A stretch of DNA of 64,000 bases from NCBI RefSeq assembly GCF_002899455.1, contig NZ_PPFB01000001.1:3254501-3318500 (forward strand), in the 5' to 3' direction. The notes beneath the pieces were generated by a model that ran no database searches, was not told the origin of the DNA, and was given only the letters and a program-made list of their open reading frames with translations. Below are positions 55,279 to 63,494 of this stretch, piece after piece; the stretch's first letter is position 1, and each line of letters begins with the position of its first letter. Source of the DNA: Streptomyces sp. DH-12. Its GTDB lineage: Bacteria > Actinomycetota > Actinomycetes > Streptomycetales > Streptomycetaceae. Both the position numbers and the translations under genes were made by a program.

Positions 55279-56505
55279 ATGAGCGCTGCAACCCCTCCCA
55301 CCGAGCGCCGGGTCTCCGCCCGAGTCGGCGCGATCTCCGAATCCGCCACCCTCGCCGTGGACGCCAAGGCCAAGGCCCTCAAGGCCGCCGGGCGACCGGT
55401 GATCGGCTTCGGCGCCGGTGAGCCCGACTTCCCGACGCCGGACTACATCGTCGAGGCCGCGATCGAGGCCTGCAAGAACCCGAAGTACCACCGGTACACG
55501 CCGGCCGGCGGCCTGCCCGAGCTGAAGCAGGCGATCGCCGCCAAGACGCTGCGCGACTCCGGCTACGAGGTGGACCCGTCCCAGATCCTGGTCACCAACG
55601 GCGGCAAGCAGGCCATCTACGAGGCCTTCGCCGCGATCCTCGACCCGGGCGACGAGGTCATCGTCCCGGCGCCGTACTGGACCACGTACCCCGAGTCGAT
55701 CCGGCTCGCGGGCGGTGTCCCGGTCGAGGTCGTCGCCGACGAGACCACCGGCTACCGGGTGAGCGTGGAGCAGCTGGAGGCGGCCCGCACGGAGAAGACG
55801 AAGGTCGTGCTCTTCGTCTCCCCGTCGAACCCGACCGGCGCGGTCTACGGCGAGGCCGAGACCGAGGCCATCGGCCGCTGGGCCGTCGAGCACGGCCTGT
55901 GGGTGCTCACCGACGAGATCTACGAGCACCTGGTGTACGGCGACGCCGTCTCGGTCTCGCTGCCCGCGCTCCTGCCCGAGCTGCGCGACAAGTGCGTCGT
56001 GGTCAACGGCGTCGCCAAGACGTACGCGATGACCGGCTGGCGGGTCGGCTGGGTCATCGGCCCGAAGGACGTCGTGAAGGCCGCGACCAACCTCCAGTCG
56101 CACGCCACGTCGAACGTGTCGAACGTCGCCCAGGCCGCCGCCCTCGCCGCCGTCTCCGGCGACCTGGACGCGGTCGCGAAGATGCGCGAGGCCTTCGACC
56201 GCCGGCGCCGGACGATCGTGCGGATGCTCAACGAGATCGACGGCGTGGTCTGCCCCGAGCCCGAGGGCGCGTTCTACGCCTACCCGTCGGTGAAGGCGCT
56301 GATCGGCAAGGAGATCCGCGGCAAGCGCCCCCAGGACACCGTCGAGCTGGCCGCGCTCATCCTGGAGGAGGCCGAGGTCGCGGTGGTCCCCGGTGAGGCG
56401 TTCGGCACGCCGGGCTACCTGCGGCTGTCCTACGCGCTGGGCGACGAGGACCTCGTCGAGGGCGTGAGCCGCGTCCAGAAGCTGCTGGCGGAGGCGCGGG
56501 ACTGA
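55279..56505 (+). CDS. aspC: pyridoxal-phosphate aminotransferase, aspartate aminotransferase type
   Basis: 408 aa, fold type I subgroup I. It probably exchanges the amino group of aspartate with 2-oxoglutarate. Marks include [54 protein letters not shown], the PLP lysine K247 in [11 protein letters not shown], and the C-terminal Arg in [12 protein letters not shown] at 55279 ([17 protein letters not shown]) is taken; the ATG at 55270 would add three residues. It is divergent from the tRNA-Trp/secE unit, and a hairpin terminator follows. Confidence 0.94.
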   Translation: MSAATPPTERRVSARVGAISESATLAVDAKAKALKAAGRPVIGFGAGEPDFPTPDYIVEAAIEACKNPKYHRYTPAGGLPELKQAIAAKTLRDSGYEVDPSQILVTNGGKQAIYEAFAAILDPGDEVIVPAPYWTTYPESIRLAGGVPVEVVADETTGYRVSVEQLEAARTEKTKVVLFVSPSNPTGAVYGEAETEAIGRWAVEHGLWVLTDEIYEHLVYGDAVSVSLPALLPELRDKCVVVNGVAKTYAMTGWRVGWVIGPKDVVKAATNLQSHATSNVSNVAQAAALAAVSGDLDAVAKMREAFDRRRRTIVRMLNEIDGVVCPEPEGAFYAYPSVKALIGKEIRGKRPQDTVELAALILEEAEVAVVPGEAFGTPGYLRLSYALGDEDLVEGVSRVQKLLAEARD

Positions 56506-56523
56506 CGGTCTTCCCCTTCCACG

Positions 56524-56557
56524 ACGGGGGCACCCGGGACCGCCCGGGCGCCCCCGT
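56524..56557 (+). terminator. aspC terminator
   Basis: ACGGGGGC / GCCCCCGT with an inner CCCGGG pair forms a long stem 19 bases beyond the stop codon. Confidence 0.8.
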
Positions 56558-56629
56558 TCGTCCGTGCGAGCAAGATCCCGTACGGGGAAGCGCTACCGGG
56601 ACGGCCGGAACGTGCGGCAGGATCCTGGG

Positions 56630-57703
56630 ATGCTGAGCTTTTCAGGGGGGCGCCCCCCGAACCCCCCGCGTGTACGTGATGTCTCTGAGCTGCCGAAGGC
56701 CCATCTGCATCTGCACTTCACCGGATCCATGCGGCCCAGCACCCTGCTGGAGCTGGCCGACAAGTACGGGGTGCGACTGCCCGAGGCGCTGACCGACGCC
56801 CTGACCGGCGGGGAGCCGCCCCGGCTGCGGGCCACGGACGAACGCGGCTGGTTCCGCTTCCAGCGCCTGTACGACGCCGCGCGCTCGTGCATCAGATCGG
56901 CCGAGGACATCCAGCGCCTGGTGCGGGAGGCGGCCGAGGAGGACCTGCGGGACGGCTCCGGCTGGCTGGAGATCCAGGTCGACCCGACGTCGTACGCGCC
57001 CCGGCTGGGCGGGCTGATCCCGGCGCTGGAGGTCATCCTCGACGCGGTGGACTCGGCGTCCCGCGACACCGGGCTCGGCATGCGGGTGCTGGTGGCCGCC
57101 AACCGCATGAAGCACCCCCTGGACGCCCGTACGCTGGCCCGCCTCGCCGTGCGCTACGCCGACCGGGGGGTCGTCGGCTTCGGCCTCTCCAACGACGAGC
57201 GGCGCGGGATGGCCCGCGACTTCGACCGGGCGTTCGCCATCGCGCGGAGCGGCGGGCTGCTGTCGGCCCCGCACGGCGGCGAGCTGGCGGGGCCGGCGTC
57301 GGTCCGGGACTGCCTGGACGACCTGGACGCGCACCGGATCGGCCACGGCGTGCGGGCGGCGGACGATCCGCGGCTGATGAAGAGGCTCGCGGACCGGGGC
57401 ATCACCTGCGAGGTGTGCCCGGCGTCGAACGTCGCCCTCGGCGTCTACGACAAGCTGGCGGACGTGCCGCTGCGCACGCTGTTCGAGGCGGGTGTGCCGA
57501 TGGCGCTGGGCGCGGACGACCCGCTGCTGTTCGGCTCCCGGCTGGCGGCGCAGTACGAGATCGCGCGGCGGCACCACGGCTTCACCGACGCGGAGCTCGC
57601 CGAGCTGGCCCGGCAGTCGATCCGGGGCTCGGCGGCGCCGGAGAACGTCAAGGAGAAGCTGCTGTCGGGCGTCGACGCCTGGCTGACCGCCCCGGTCGCC
57701 TGA
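56630..57703 (+). CDS. adenosine deaminase family protein
   Basis: 357 aa, metal-dependent amidohydrolase fold. It should deaminate adenosine or a related purine nucleoside. Zinc ligands are in AHLHLHF (residues 24-30); the HGGE, HRIGHG and GADDPLLFG motifs follow in order. The last is GADDP rather than the more usual NTDDP, which still keeps both Asp. The ATG at 56630 gives MLSFSGGRPPNPPRVRDVSE. Substrate could also be adenine or a modified nucleoside. Its 3' end overlaps the next, convergent gene by 56 bases. Confidence 0.88.
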   Translation: MLSFSGGRPPNPPRVRDVSELPKAHLHLHFTGSMRPSTLLELADKYGVRLPEALTDALTGGEPPRLRATDERGWFRFQRLYDAARSCIRSAEDIQRLVREAAEEDLRDGSGWLEIQVDPTSYAPRLGGLIPALEVILDAVDSASRDTGLGMRVLVAANRMKHPLDARTLARLAVRYADRGVVGFGLSNDERRGMARDFDRAFAIARSGGLLSAPHGGELAGPASVRDCLDDLDAHRIGHGVRAADDPRLMKRLADRGITCEVCPASNVALGVYDKLADVPLRTLFEAGVPMALGADDPLLFGSRLAAQYEIARRHHGFTDAELAELARQSIRGSAAPENVKEKLLSGVDAWLTAPVA

Positions 57704-58367
57704 AGTGGGCGAGGGGCGGATACGCCTGGAAGCCGATGTCCAGCTCCGCCCCCCGCCCCCGGGTCAGGGGCAGCAGCGTGGTGAGCGAGGCGCTGAGCAC
57801 GTCGTGCCCCTGGCCCGCCCCCTTGCCGAGCGGGCCGTAGCCGGCCGCCCGGCCGAGTCGCAGGGACGCGGCGGCGAAGGTGTCCCGCGCGCCGAACAGG
57901 AACAGCGTCCGGGCGTGGACGGCGGGCCGGATGCGGTCGGCGCGCGGCAGGCGGTCCCAGCGCCGCTCCCAGAGCTCCTCCCAGGCGGAGCCGTGGCACG
58001 CGGTGCGGCGTTCGTCGGTGCGGACGGTGCCCGGGACGCCCCGGGTGAGCCCGCGGCGCAGGGCGGGCCACACGGAGGGCCGCAGTCCGAGCGACTGGTG
58101 GGCGAGCACCAGGTCGACGGGCACGCCCCGCGGGTACTGCCGGGGGACGCTCTGCCGGAGCGGCACGTGGACGACCGTGCGCGGGGAGTACGCCGCGAAG
58201 GAGAACAGCCCGGCGAGGCGGGACAGGCCGTCGTGGTCCCCGACCAGGTAGCCCCAGTCGCGCATCGGGTCGCTGAGCGTGGTGTGCCGCAGCGCGGGGC
58301 GCGGCTGGACGACCCGGAAGGCGTAGTGGCCGGCGCGCGGCCGGAACTCGTCGACCCTCAGCCGCAC
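57648..58367 (-). CDS. conserved hypothetical protein
   Basis: 239 aa, Arg-rich, no signal peptide. Recognisable blocks are LRHTTLSDPMRDWGYLVGDH near residue 26, RTVVHVPLRQSVPRQYPRGV near residue 63, and a C-terminal RGAELDIGFQAYPPLA. I recall similar proteins in other streptomycetes at this locus but no assigned function. The ORF has good third-position GC and a clear start (MRLRVDEFRPRAGHYAFRV). It overlaps the adenosine deaminase 3' end by 56 bases in convergent orientation. Confidence 0.7.
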   Translation of the reverse strand: MRLRVDEFRPRAGHYAFRVVQPRPALRHTTLSDPMRDWGYLVGDHDGLSRLAGLFSFAAYSPRTVVHVPLRQSVPRQYPRGVPVDLVLAHQSLGLRPSVWPALRRGLTRGVPGTVRTDERRTACHGSAWEELWERRWDRLPRADRIRPAVHARTLFLFGARDTFAAASLRLGRAAGYGPLGKGAGQGHDVLSASLTTLLPLTRGRGAELDIGFQAYPPLAHFRRPGRSARRRRPTAASP

Positions 58368-58449
58368 GGAAGCTCCCTCATGGCCTCAGGGATACGCGCG
58401 GCGGGCGGGGCCGGCAACGGAATTACGCCCCGTCGCCCGTGCGGGCCGC

Positions 58450-59505
58450 TCAGAGGCCGACGCCGACCATGACCGGCTCGTTCACCAGGGTGATCCCGAA
58501 CGCGTCGCGGACGCCCGCCACGACCTCGCGGGCCAGCGCCAGCAGGTCCTCCGTGGTGGCGTCACCGCGGTTGGTGAGCGCGAGGGTGTGCTTGGTGGAG
58601 ATGCGGGCCGGCCCGCTCCCGTACCCCTTGGTGAAGCCGGCCTTGTCGATCAGCCAGGCCGCGGAGGTCTTGGTGCGCCCCTCGCCGGCGGGGTAGGCGG
58701 GCGGCTCGACGCCCTCCCCCAACCGCTCCCGCACACGCGTACGGAATGCGGCGAACGTCTCGTCGTCCAGGATCGGGTTGGTGAAGAAGGAACCGGCCGA
58801 CCAGGTGTCGTGGTCCTCCGGGTCCAGCACCATGCCCTTGCCCGCACGGAGCTTCAGCACCGTGTCGCGGGCGGTGGCCAGCGGCACCCGCTCGCCGGGC
58901 GCGACACCGAGCACGCGGGCCGTCTCGGCGTACTTGACCGGGCCGGACATCCCGCCGGCGTCCTCCAGCCGGAACCGCACGCGCAGGACCACGTACCGCT
59001 CGGGGTCGGCCTTGAAGCGGCTGTGCCGGTAGGAGAAGGCGCACTCCTCGTTGGAGAGCGTGACGGTCTCACCGCTGCGCCGGTCGTAGGCGACGACCTC
59101 GGTGAGCGTGGAGGAGACCTCCTGCCCGTACGCCCCCACGTTCTGGATGGGGGTGGCGCCCGCGGAGCCGGGGATGCCGGCCAGGCACTCGATGCCGGCC
59201 AGCCCGGCCTCCACGGTGGCCGCGACGGCGTCGGTCCACACCTCGCCGGCGGCCAGCTCCAGGCCGGTGCCGTCGAGGGTGACGCCCTTGGTGGCGACGA
59301 CGAGGGCGGTGCCGTCGAAGCCCTTGTCGCCGATGACCAGGTTGGAACCGCCGCCGATGACCAGCAGCGGGGTGCCGGCGGCGTCGGCCTCGCGGACGGC
59401 GGCGATCACCTCGTCGTCGGTGGTCGCGGTGACCAGCCGGGTCGCGGGACCGCCCAGCCGGAAGGTGGTCAGCGGGGCGAGGGGGGCGTCGTGGAGTTCC
59501 TGCAC
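58450..59505 (-). CDS. murB: UDP-N-acetylenolpyruvoylglucosamine reductase
   Basis: MurB (351 aa) reduces UDP-GlcNAc-enolpyruvate to UDP-MurNAc in peptidoglycan synthesis, with FAD and NADPH. The FAD-binding VIGGGSNLVIGDKGF is near residues 49-63, IPGSAGATPIQNVGAYGQEV near residue 110, YRHSRFK near residue 160, and the catalytic Ser in SAGSFFTNPI near residue 230. It starts MQELHDAPLAPLTTFRLGG. It follows the hadB-like gene by 55 bases. Confidence 0.97.
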   Translation of the reverse strand: MQELHDAPLAPLTTFRLGGPATRLVTATTDDEVIAAVREADAAGTPLLVIGGGSNLVIGDKGFDGTALVVATKGVTLDGTGLELAAGEVWTDAVAATVEAGLAGIECLAGIPGSAGATPIQNVGAYGQEVSSTLTEVVAYDRRSGETVTLSNEECAFSYRHSRFKADPERYVVLRVRFRLEDAGGMSGPVKYAETARVLGVAPGERVPLATARDTVLKLRAGKGMVLDPEDHDTWSAGSFFTNPILDDETFAAFRTRVRERLGEGVEPPAYPAGEGRTKTSAAWLIDKAGFTKGYGSGPARISTKHTLALTNRGDATTEDLLALAREVVAGVRDAFGITLVNEPVMVGVGL

Positions 59506-59560
59506 GGGCTCAAGACTACGAGACGGCGCCGCCGCCCCCGCTCCCCGCCGCTGCGACGGC

Positions 59561-59989
59561 TCAGGCCAGCCGCACGACCGCCCGCGAGGCGCCGAGGACC
59601 TTCTGGCCCGCGCTGGTCGCGATGAGGTCCACGCGGACCGTGTCGTCGTCGAGCTTGGCGGCGACCTTGCCGCTGACCTCGATGACGGCGCCCTTGTCGT
59701 CGTCGGGCACGACGACCGGGCGGGTGAAGCGGACGCCGTACTCGACGACCGCGCCGGGGTCGCCCGCCCAGTCGGTCACCACGCGGATCGCCTCGGCCAT
59801 GGTGAACATGCCGTGCGCGATGACGTCGGGCAGCCCGACCTCCTTGGCGAACCGCTCGTTCCAGTGGATGGGGTTGAAGTCGCCGGAGGCCCCCGCGTAC
59901 TGGACGAGGGTGGCGCGCGTCACGGGGAACGTCTGCGCGGGCAGCTCGGTGCCGACCTCGACGTCGGCGTAGGAGATCTTCGCCGTCAT
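59561..59989 (-). CDS. MaoC-family hydratase, HadB-like
   Basis: 142 aa, single hot-dog fold with the MaoC hydratase motif (YAGASGDFNPIHWNERFAKE) holding the catalytic Asp and His. In mycobacteria HadAB/HadBC dehydrate 3-hydroxyacyl-ACP in FAS-II. In Streptomyces this pair sits beside rpmG and murB and its substrate is not established. The ATG at 59989 is chosen; a GTG at 60001 overlapping the hadA-like stop is also in frame. Confidence 0.85.
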   Translation of the reverse strand: MTAKISYADVEVGTELPAQTFPVTRATLVQYAGASGDFNPIHWNERFAKEVGLPDVIAHGMFTMAEAIRVVTDWAGDPGAVVEYGVRFTRPVVVPDDDKGAVIEVSGKVAAKLDDDTVRVDLIATSAGQKVLGASRAVVRLA

Positions 59990-59997
59990 GGTGTGGT

Positions 59998-60450
59998 TCA
60001 CGCCTCCTCGGCCGCGCGGGCCACCAGCTTGGTCCAGGCGGTCACGACGTGCTCGCCGTCCTGGTCGTGCACCTCGCCGCGGATGTCCAGTATGTCGTTG
60101 CCCGCCATGGACCGGATCGTCTCGATGGTGGACGTGACCGTGAGCCGGTCGCCGGCGCGCACCGGGCGCCTGTAGGCGAACTTCTGGTCGCCGTGCACCA
60201 CCCGGCTGTAGTCGAGGCCGAGCTGCGGGTCGGCGACGACCTGTCCCGCGGCCTTGAACGTGATGGCGAACACGAACGTCGGCGGGGCGATCACATCGGG
60301 GTGGCCGAGCGCCTTGGCCGCCTCCGCGTCCGTGTACGCCGGGTTGGCGTCGCCCACCGCCTCGGCGAACTCGCGGATCTTCTCCCGGCCCACCTCGTAG
60401 GGCTCGGTGGGGGGATAGGTCCGCCCCACGAAGGACTGGTCGAGCGCCAT
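59998..60450 (-). CDS. MaoC N-terminal-domain protein, HadA-like
   Basis: 150 aa. It has the FAS1/MaoC-N hot-dog features VGREKIREFAEAVGDANPAY and GHPDVIAPPTFVF, but lacks the catalytic Asp/His pair. This fits the non-catalytic partner of a HadAB-type heterodimer. ATG at 60448-60450 (MALDQSFVGRTYPPTEPYEV) with AGGAGGT upstream. Next to hadB-like gene, sharing a GTGA or lying 8 bases away depending on start. Confidence 0.86.
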   Translation of the reverse strand: MALDQSFVGRTYPPTEPYEVGREKIREFAEAVGDANPAYTDAEAAKALGHPDVIAPPTFVFAITFKAAGQVVADPQLGLDYSRVVHGDQKFAYRRPVRAGDRLTVTSTIETIRSMAGNDILDIRGEVHDQDGEHVVTAWTKLVARAAEEA

Positions 60451-60519
60451 GCGCGCGGCACCTCCTGTGTCGGTCCAGGACCGACGTGTCTCACAGTGTG
60501 TGGTGTCGGTGGGGAAACG

Positions 60520-60558
60520 ACACGAGGCCGCCCCCCGAGTGGGGGGACGGCCTCGTGT
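60520..60558 (-). terminator. rpmG terminator
   Basis: ACACGAGGCCG-CCCCCC pairs with GGGGGG-A-CGGCCTCGTGT around a GAGT loop (17 pairs, one bulge), 12 bases beyond the rpmG stop. Confidence 0.9.
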
Positions 60559-60569
60559 ACGAGCCTGAT

Positions 60570-60734
60570 TTATCGCGTCTCGCGGTGCGCGGTGTGCGCG
60601 TTGCAACGCGGGCAGTGCTTCTTCATCTCAAGACGGTCCGGGTTGTTACGCCGGTTCTTCTTGGTGATGTAGTTCCGCTCCTTGCACTCCACGCAGGCCA
60701 GCGTGATCTTCGGGCGGACGTCGGTGGCAGCCAC
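60570..60734 (-). CDS. rpmG: 50S ribosomal protein L33, zinc-binding form
   Basis: 54 aa. It contains two CxxC pairs (CVEC and CPRC), so this is the C+ form. The GTG at 60732-60734 gives [20 protein letters not shown]. Streptomyces have several L33 paralogues; this is the one in the hadAB-murB neighbourhood. It follows tRNA-Met by 88 bases on the same strand. Confidence 0.95.
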   Translation of the reverse strand: MAATDVRPKITLACVECKERNYITKKNRRNNPDRLEMKKHCPRCNAHTAHRETR

Positions 60735-60822
60735 GTGAGTGCTCCTTGACGAACGGATGGACTTGATTAACGCAAGAAGAGTAGCCGATCGAAGGACCGA
60801 CCCCGCAATCGGCTACTGACAG

Positions 60823-60895
60823 TAGCGGTGACCGGACTTGAACCGGTGACACAGCGATTATGAGCCGCTTGCTCTACCGACTGAGCTACACCGCT
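60823..60895 (-). tRNA. tRNA-Met, elongator (anticodon CAT)
   Basis: 73 nt. Acceptor AGCGGTG / CACCGCT pairs fully; anticodon loop CTCATAA; T-loop GGTTCAAGTCC; discriminator A. The paired position 1-72 (A-T) rules out initiator tRNA. CCA is not encoded. Confidence 0.96.
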
Positions 60896-60941
60896 TTGAT
60901 GCGATCGGGCCCCGCCTCGCGACGGGAACCTCTCACACCAG

Positions 60942-61014
60942 AGCCCCAAAACGGAATCGAACCGTTGACCTTCTCCTTACCATGGAGACGCTCTGCCGAC
61001 TGAGCTATTGGGGC
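60942..61014 (-). tRNA. tRNA-Thr (anticodon GGT)
   Basis: 73 nt. Acceptor GCCCCAA / TTGGGGC; anticodon stem-loop TCTCC-ATGGTAA-GGAGA gives GGT; T-loop GGTTCGATTCC; discriminator T (U). CCA is not encoded. It lies 46 bases upstream of tRNA-Met. Confidence 0.96.
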
Positions 61015-61025
61015 GAGCGATGAAG

Positions 61026-61055
61026 ACATTACACGGTCCGCCGCCGTTCGCCCAA
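61026..61055 (-). promoter_or_regulatory. promoter of tRNA-Thr / tRNA-Met / rpmG
   Basis: On the minus strand: -35 TTGGGC (61050-61055), 18-bp spacer, -10 TAATGT (61026-61031), then the tRNA-Thr start about 12 bases later. Confidence 0.65.
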
Positions 61056-61222
61056 ATCCGTTCCCGGTCCCGTCCCCCTCCCGGGCCGACGGGCCGCACC
61101 GGTACGACTATTGCGCTCCTCCCGGCGCGGGGCGGGGGGCCGTCCTAGGCTCGACTCACTCTGCGTGATCTTGTCTCAGCGTGACGTGCGTTCTCGTGCG
61201 CAGCCCGAGCCCCAGGAGCGCG

Positions 61223-62482
61223 ATGCCCGACAACCGGCCGCAGTCACCGTCCCGCCCGTGGTCCTCGCCCTCCGGTTCGGGCCCGGCCCCGCTCCTGCTG
61301 TGCGGCGCCCGGCTCACCGACGGCCGGACCGTGGACGTCCGGCTGGGCGGCGGGCGCATCGAGGCCGTCGGCACGGCGGGCAGCCTCACCGCGGACGCCA
61401 CGCGCGCGTGTATCGCCCGGCTCGACCTCACCGGCCACCTGCTGCTGCCGGCCCCCGCCGAACCGCACGCCCACGCGGACACCGCCCTGACCGCCGACGA
61501 ACCGGGCCCCGTCTCCCCCGACCCGCAGGACGTCCAGCGCCGCGCGACGGAGGCGGCGCTGCTCCAGCTCGGGCACGGCGCCACGGCTCTGCGCGCGCAC
61601 GTGCGCGTGGGGGACATGGCGGGGCTCGGCGCGCTGCGGGCCGTGCTGCGCGCCGCGCGTTCGCTGCGCGGGCTGGCCGAGCTGACCACGGTGGCGATGC
61701 CCCGGGTGCTGACGGGGGTGGCCGGGGCGGACGGGCTGGCGGTGCTGCGGGACGCCGTGAAGATGGGCGCGTCCGTGGTGGGCGGCTGCCCGGACCTCGA
61801 CCCCGACCCCACGGGCTATGTGGAGGCGGTACTGGAGACGGCCTCCGAGCACGGCCTGCCCGTCGACCTGCACACCGACGCGTCCGACCCGGCCCGGCTG
61901 GCCCGCCTCGCGGCGATGGCGGGCGGCCTGCGGGCAGGGGTGACGCTCGGCCCGTGCGGGGGCCTGTCCGCCCTTCCCCCCGATGTCGCGGCCCGTACGG
62001 CGGACCGGCTCGCGGCGACCGGGGTGACGGTGGTGTGTCTGCCCCAGGGCGGCTGCGGCGCGGCGGACGGCCGGGGCGCCGCGCCGGCACGGCTGCTGCG
62101 GGCGGCGGGCGTACGGGTCGCGGCGGGCAGCGGGTCGTTGCGGGACGTGTCGAACCCGGTGGGCCGGGGCGACCCGCTGGAGGCGGCGTACCTGCTGGCC
62201 TCCTGCCAGGGGCTGTCCCCCGAGGACGCGTACGCGGCCGTGAGCGCTCAGGCGCGGGCGGCGATGGGGTTGCCGGAGGTGCGGGTGGAGGCGGGGTTCC
62301 CCGCCGACCTGCTGGCGGTCCGGGGCGACGGCCTGCCGGCGGCGCTGTCCCTGGCGTACAGCCGGATCGTGGTGCACGGGGGCCGCGTCGTCTCCCGGAC
62401 GAGCGCGGTGCGGGAGTACTGCGACTCGGCGGCGGCCGGCACGGGGCCGGGACTGCCGCGGCAGGGGCGGGGGACGGCGTAG
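61223..62482 (+). CDS. amidohydrolase / cytosine-deaminase-like protein
   Basis: 419 aa. The pattern is that of the cyclic amidohydrolase superfamily: an N-terminal beta-sandwich half, then LLPAPAEPHAHADTAL with the HxH metal site near residue 87. VGGCPDLDPDPTGYVEAVLE and PVDLHTDASD follow. The later His/Asp metal positions are altered: LGPCGG stands where a His is usual, and SGSLRDVSNP replaces the SDxxxDP form. It may therefore be a diverged or inactive member. Start ATG at 61223 with AGGAG upstream. It is transcribed away from the tRNA genes. Confidence 0.78.
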   Translation: MPDNRPQSPSRPWSSPSGSGPAPLLLCGARLTDGRTVDVRLGGGRIEAVGTAGSLTADATRACIARLDLTGHLLLPAPAEPHAHADTALTADEPGPVSPDPQDVQRRATEAALLQLGHGATALRAHVRVGDMAGLGALRAVLRAARSLRGLAELTTVAMPRVLTGVAGADGLAVLRDAVKMGASVVGGCPDLDPDPTGYVEAVLETASEHGLPVDLHTDASDPARLARLAAMAGGLRAGVTLGPCGGLSALPPDVAARTADRLAATGVTVVCLPQGGCGAADGRGAAPARLLRAAGVRVAAGSGSLRDVSNPVGRGDPLEAAYLLASCQGLSPEDAYAAVSAQARAAMGLPEVRVEAGFPADLLAVRGDGLPAALSLAYSRIVVHGGRVVSRTSAVREYCDSAAAGTGPGLPRQGRGTA

Positions 62483-62606
62483 GGGCGGGGCGGTGTGGAG
62501 TGAGGCCGGCGCGGGGCGGGGTCGAGGTGGGGGTACGCCTGAGGCTGCGCGTGTCGGGGGCCGGGTCGCGCGGCGGACAGGGCCGGTGCGGCGTACGGTC
62601 GAATAC

Positions 62607-63263
62607 ATGCGCATTGTCATCGCTGGTGGTCATGGTCAGATCGCGCTGCGGCTGGAGCGGTTGCTCGTCGCGCGCGGGGACGAGGCGGCGGGCATCATCC
62701 GCAAACCCGAACAGGCGGACGACCTGCGGGAGCTGGGTGCGGAACCGATCGTGCTCGACCTGGAGTCCGCTCCCGTGGAGGAGGTCGCGCAGTGCCTGGA
62801 GGGCGCGGACGCGGCGGTGTTCGCGGCGGGCGCCGGTCCGGGCAGCGGCGTGGGCCGCAAGGACACGGTGGACCGGGCGGCGGCGGTCCTCTTCGCGGAC
62901 GCGGCCGTACGCGCGGGCGTACGCCGGTTCGTGATCGTCTCGTCCATGGGCGCGGACCCGGAACACCAGGGGGACGAGGTCTTCGACGTGTACCTGCGGG
63001 CCAAGGGCGAGGCGGACGCGTACGTGCGGAGCCTGGACGCCCTGGACTGGACGATCCTGCGGCCGGGGCAGCTCACGGACGAGCCGGGCACGGGCCTGGT
63101 CCGCCTGGAGGCCCGCACGGGCCGCGGCGCGATCCCCCGCGACGACGTGGCCGCCGTCCTGGCGGAACTGGTGGACACGCCCGCGACGGCAGGCCTGACC
63201 CTGGAACTGATCAGCGGCTCCGCGCCGGCGTCGGTGGCGGTGAAGTCGGTCGCGGGCAACTGA
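62607..63263 (+). CDS. NAD(P)-binding atypical SDR protein (YwnB/YhfK-like)
   Basis: 218 aa with a Rossmann start MRIVIAGGHGQIALRLERLL, the VFAAGAGPGS strand-loop, VSSMGADPE, YLRAKGEADAYVRS and the late TILRPGQLTDEPGTG. This is the atypical short-chain dehydrogenase group 5 (NAD(P)H-binding, PF13460). The Gly motif is GGHGQIA. Enzyme activity is not known. It is 124 bases after the amidohydrolase and may be co-transcribed. Confidence 0.88.
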   Translation: MRIVIAGGHGQIALRLERLLVARGDEAAGIIRKPEQADDLRELGAEPIVLDLESAPVEEVAQCLEGADAAVFAAGAGPGSGVGRKDTVDRAAAVLFADAAVRAGVRRFVIVSSMGADPEHQGDEVFDVYLRAKGEADAYVRSLDALDWTILRPGQLTDEPGTGLVRLEARTGRGAIPRDDVAAVLAELVDTPATAGLTLELISGSAPASVAVKSVAGN

Positions 63264-63281
63264 GCGGGGCGCGGGCCTGGT

Positions 63282-63494
63282 TCAGAAGAGGGACATCTGC
63301 CCGGGGAAGTCCGGCACGACGTAGCCGTCCAGCGACGGCTGCTCAGGCCCTGTCCGGGCGTGCCGGCGGGACCCCGGGCAGGAGGTCAGCTCTCCGCTGC
63401 CACGGGCGCCGGGCGGATCGTGCCGCGCGTACCGCCCGGCGACGACGGCGATCTCACGACGGCACTCGGGACACGGACGACGACGCGACGACAT
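63282..63494 (-). CDS. small Cys-containing protein
   Basis: 70 aa, basic, beginning MSSRRRPCPECRREIAVVAG, with a CPEC pair and a later single Cys, so at most a partial zinc site. It ends YVVPDFPGQMSLF. It is convergent with the preceding gene. Length, start and codon use are consistent with a real gene; function unknown. Confidence 0.6.
   Translation of the reverse strand: MSSRRRPCPECRREIAVVAGRYARHDPPGARGSGELTSCPGSRRHARTGPEQPSLDGYVVPDFPGQMSLF

Noticed and set aside
54923..61014. tRNA genes as integration sites for a mobile element
   Set aside because: No integrase gene, and no direct repeat of any tRNA 3' end was found in the window.
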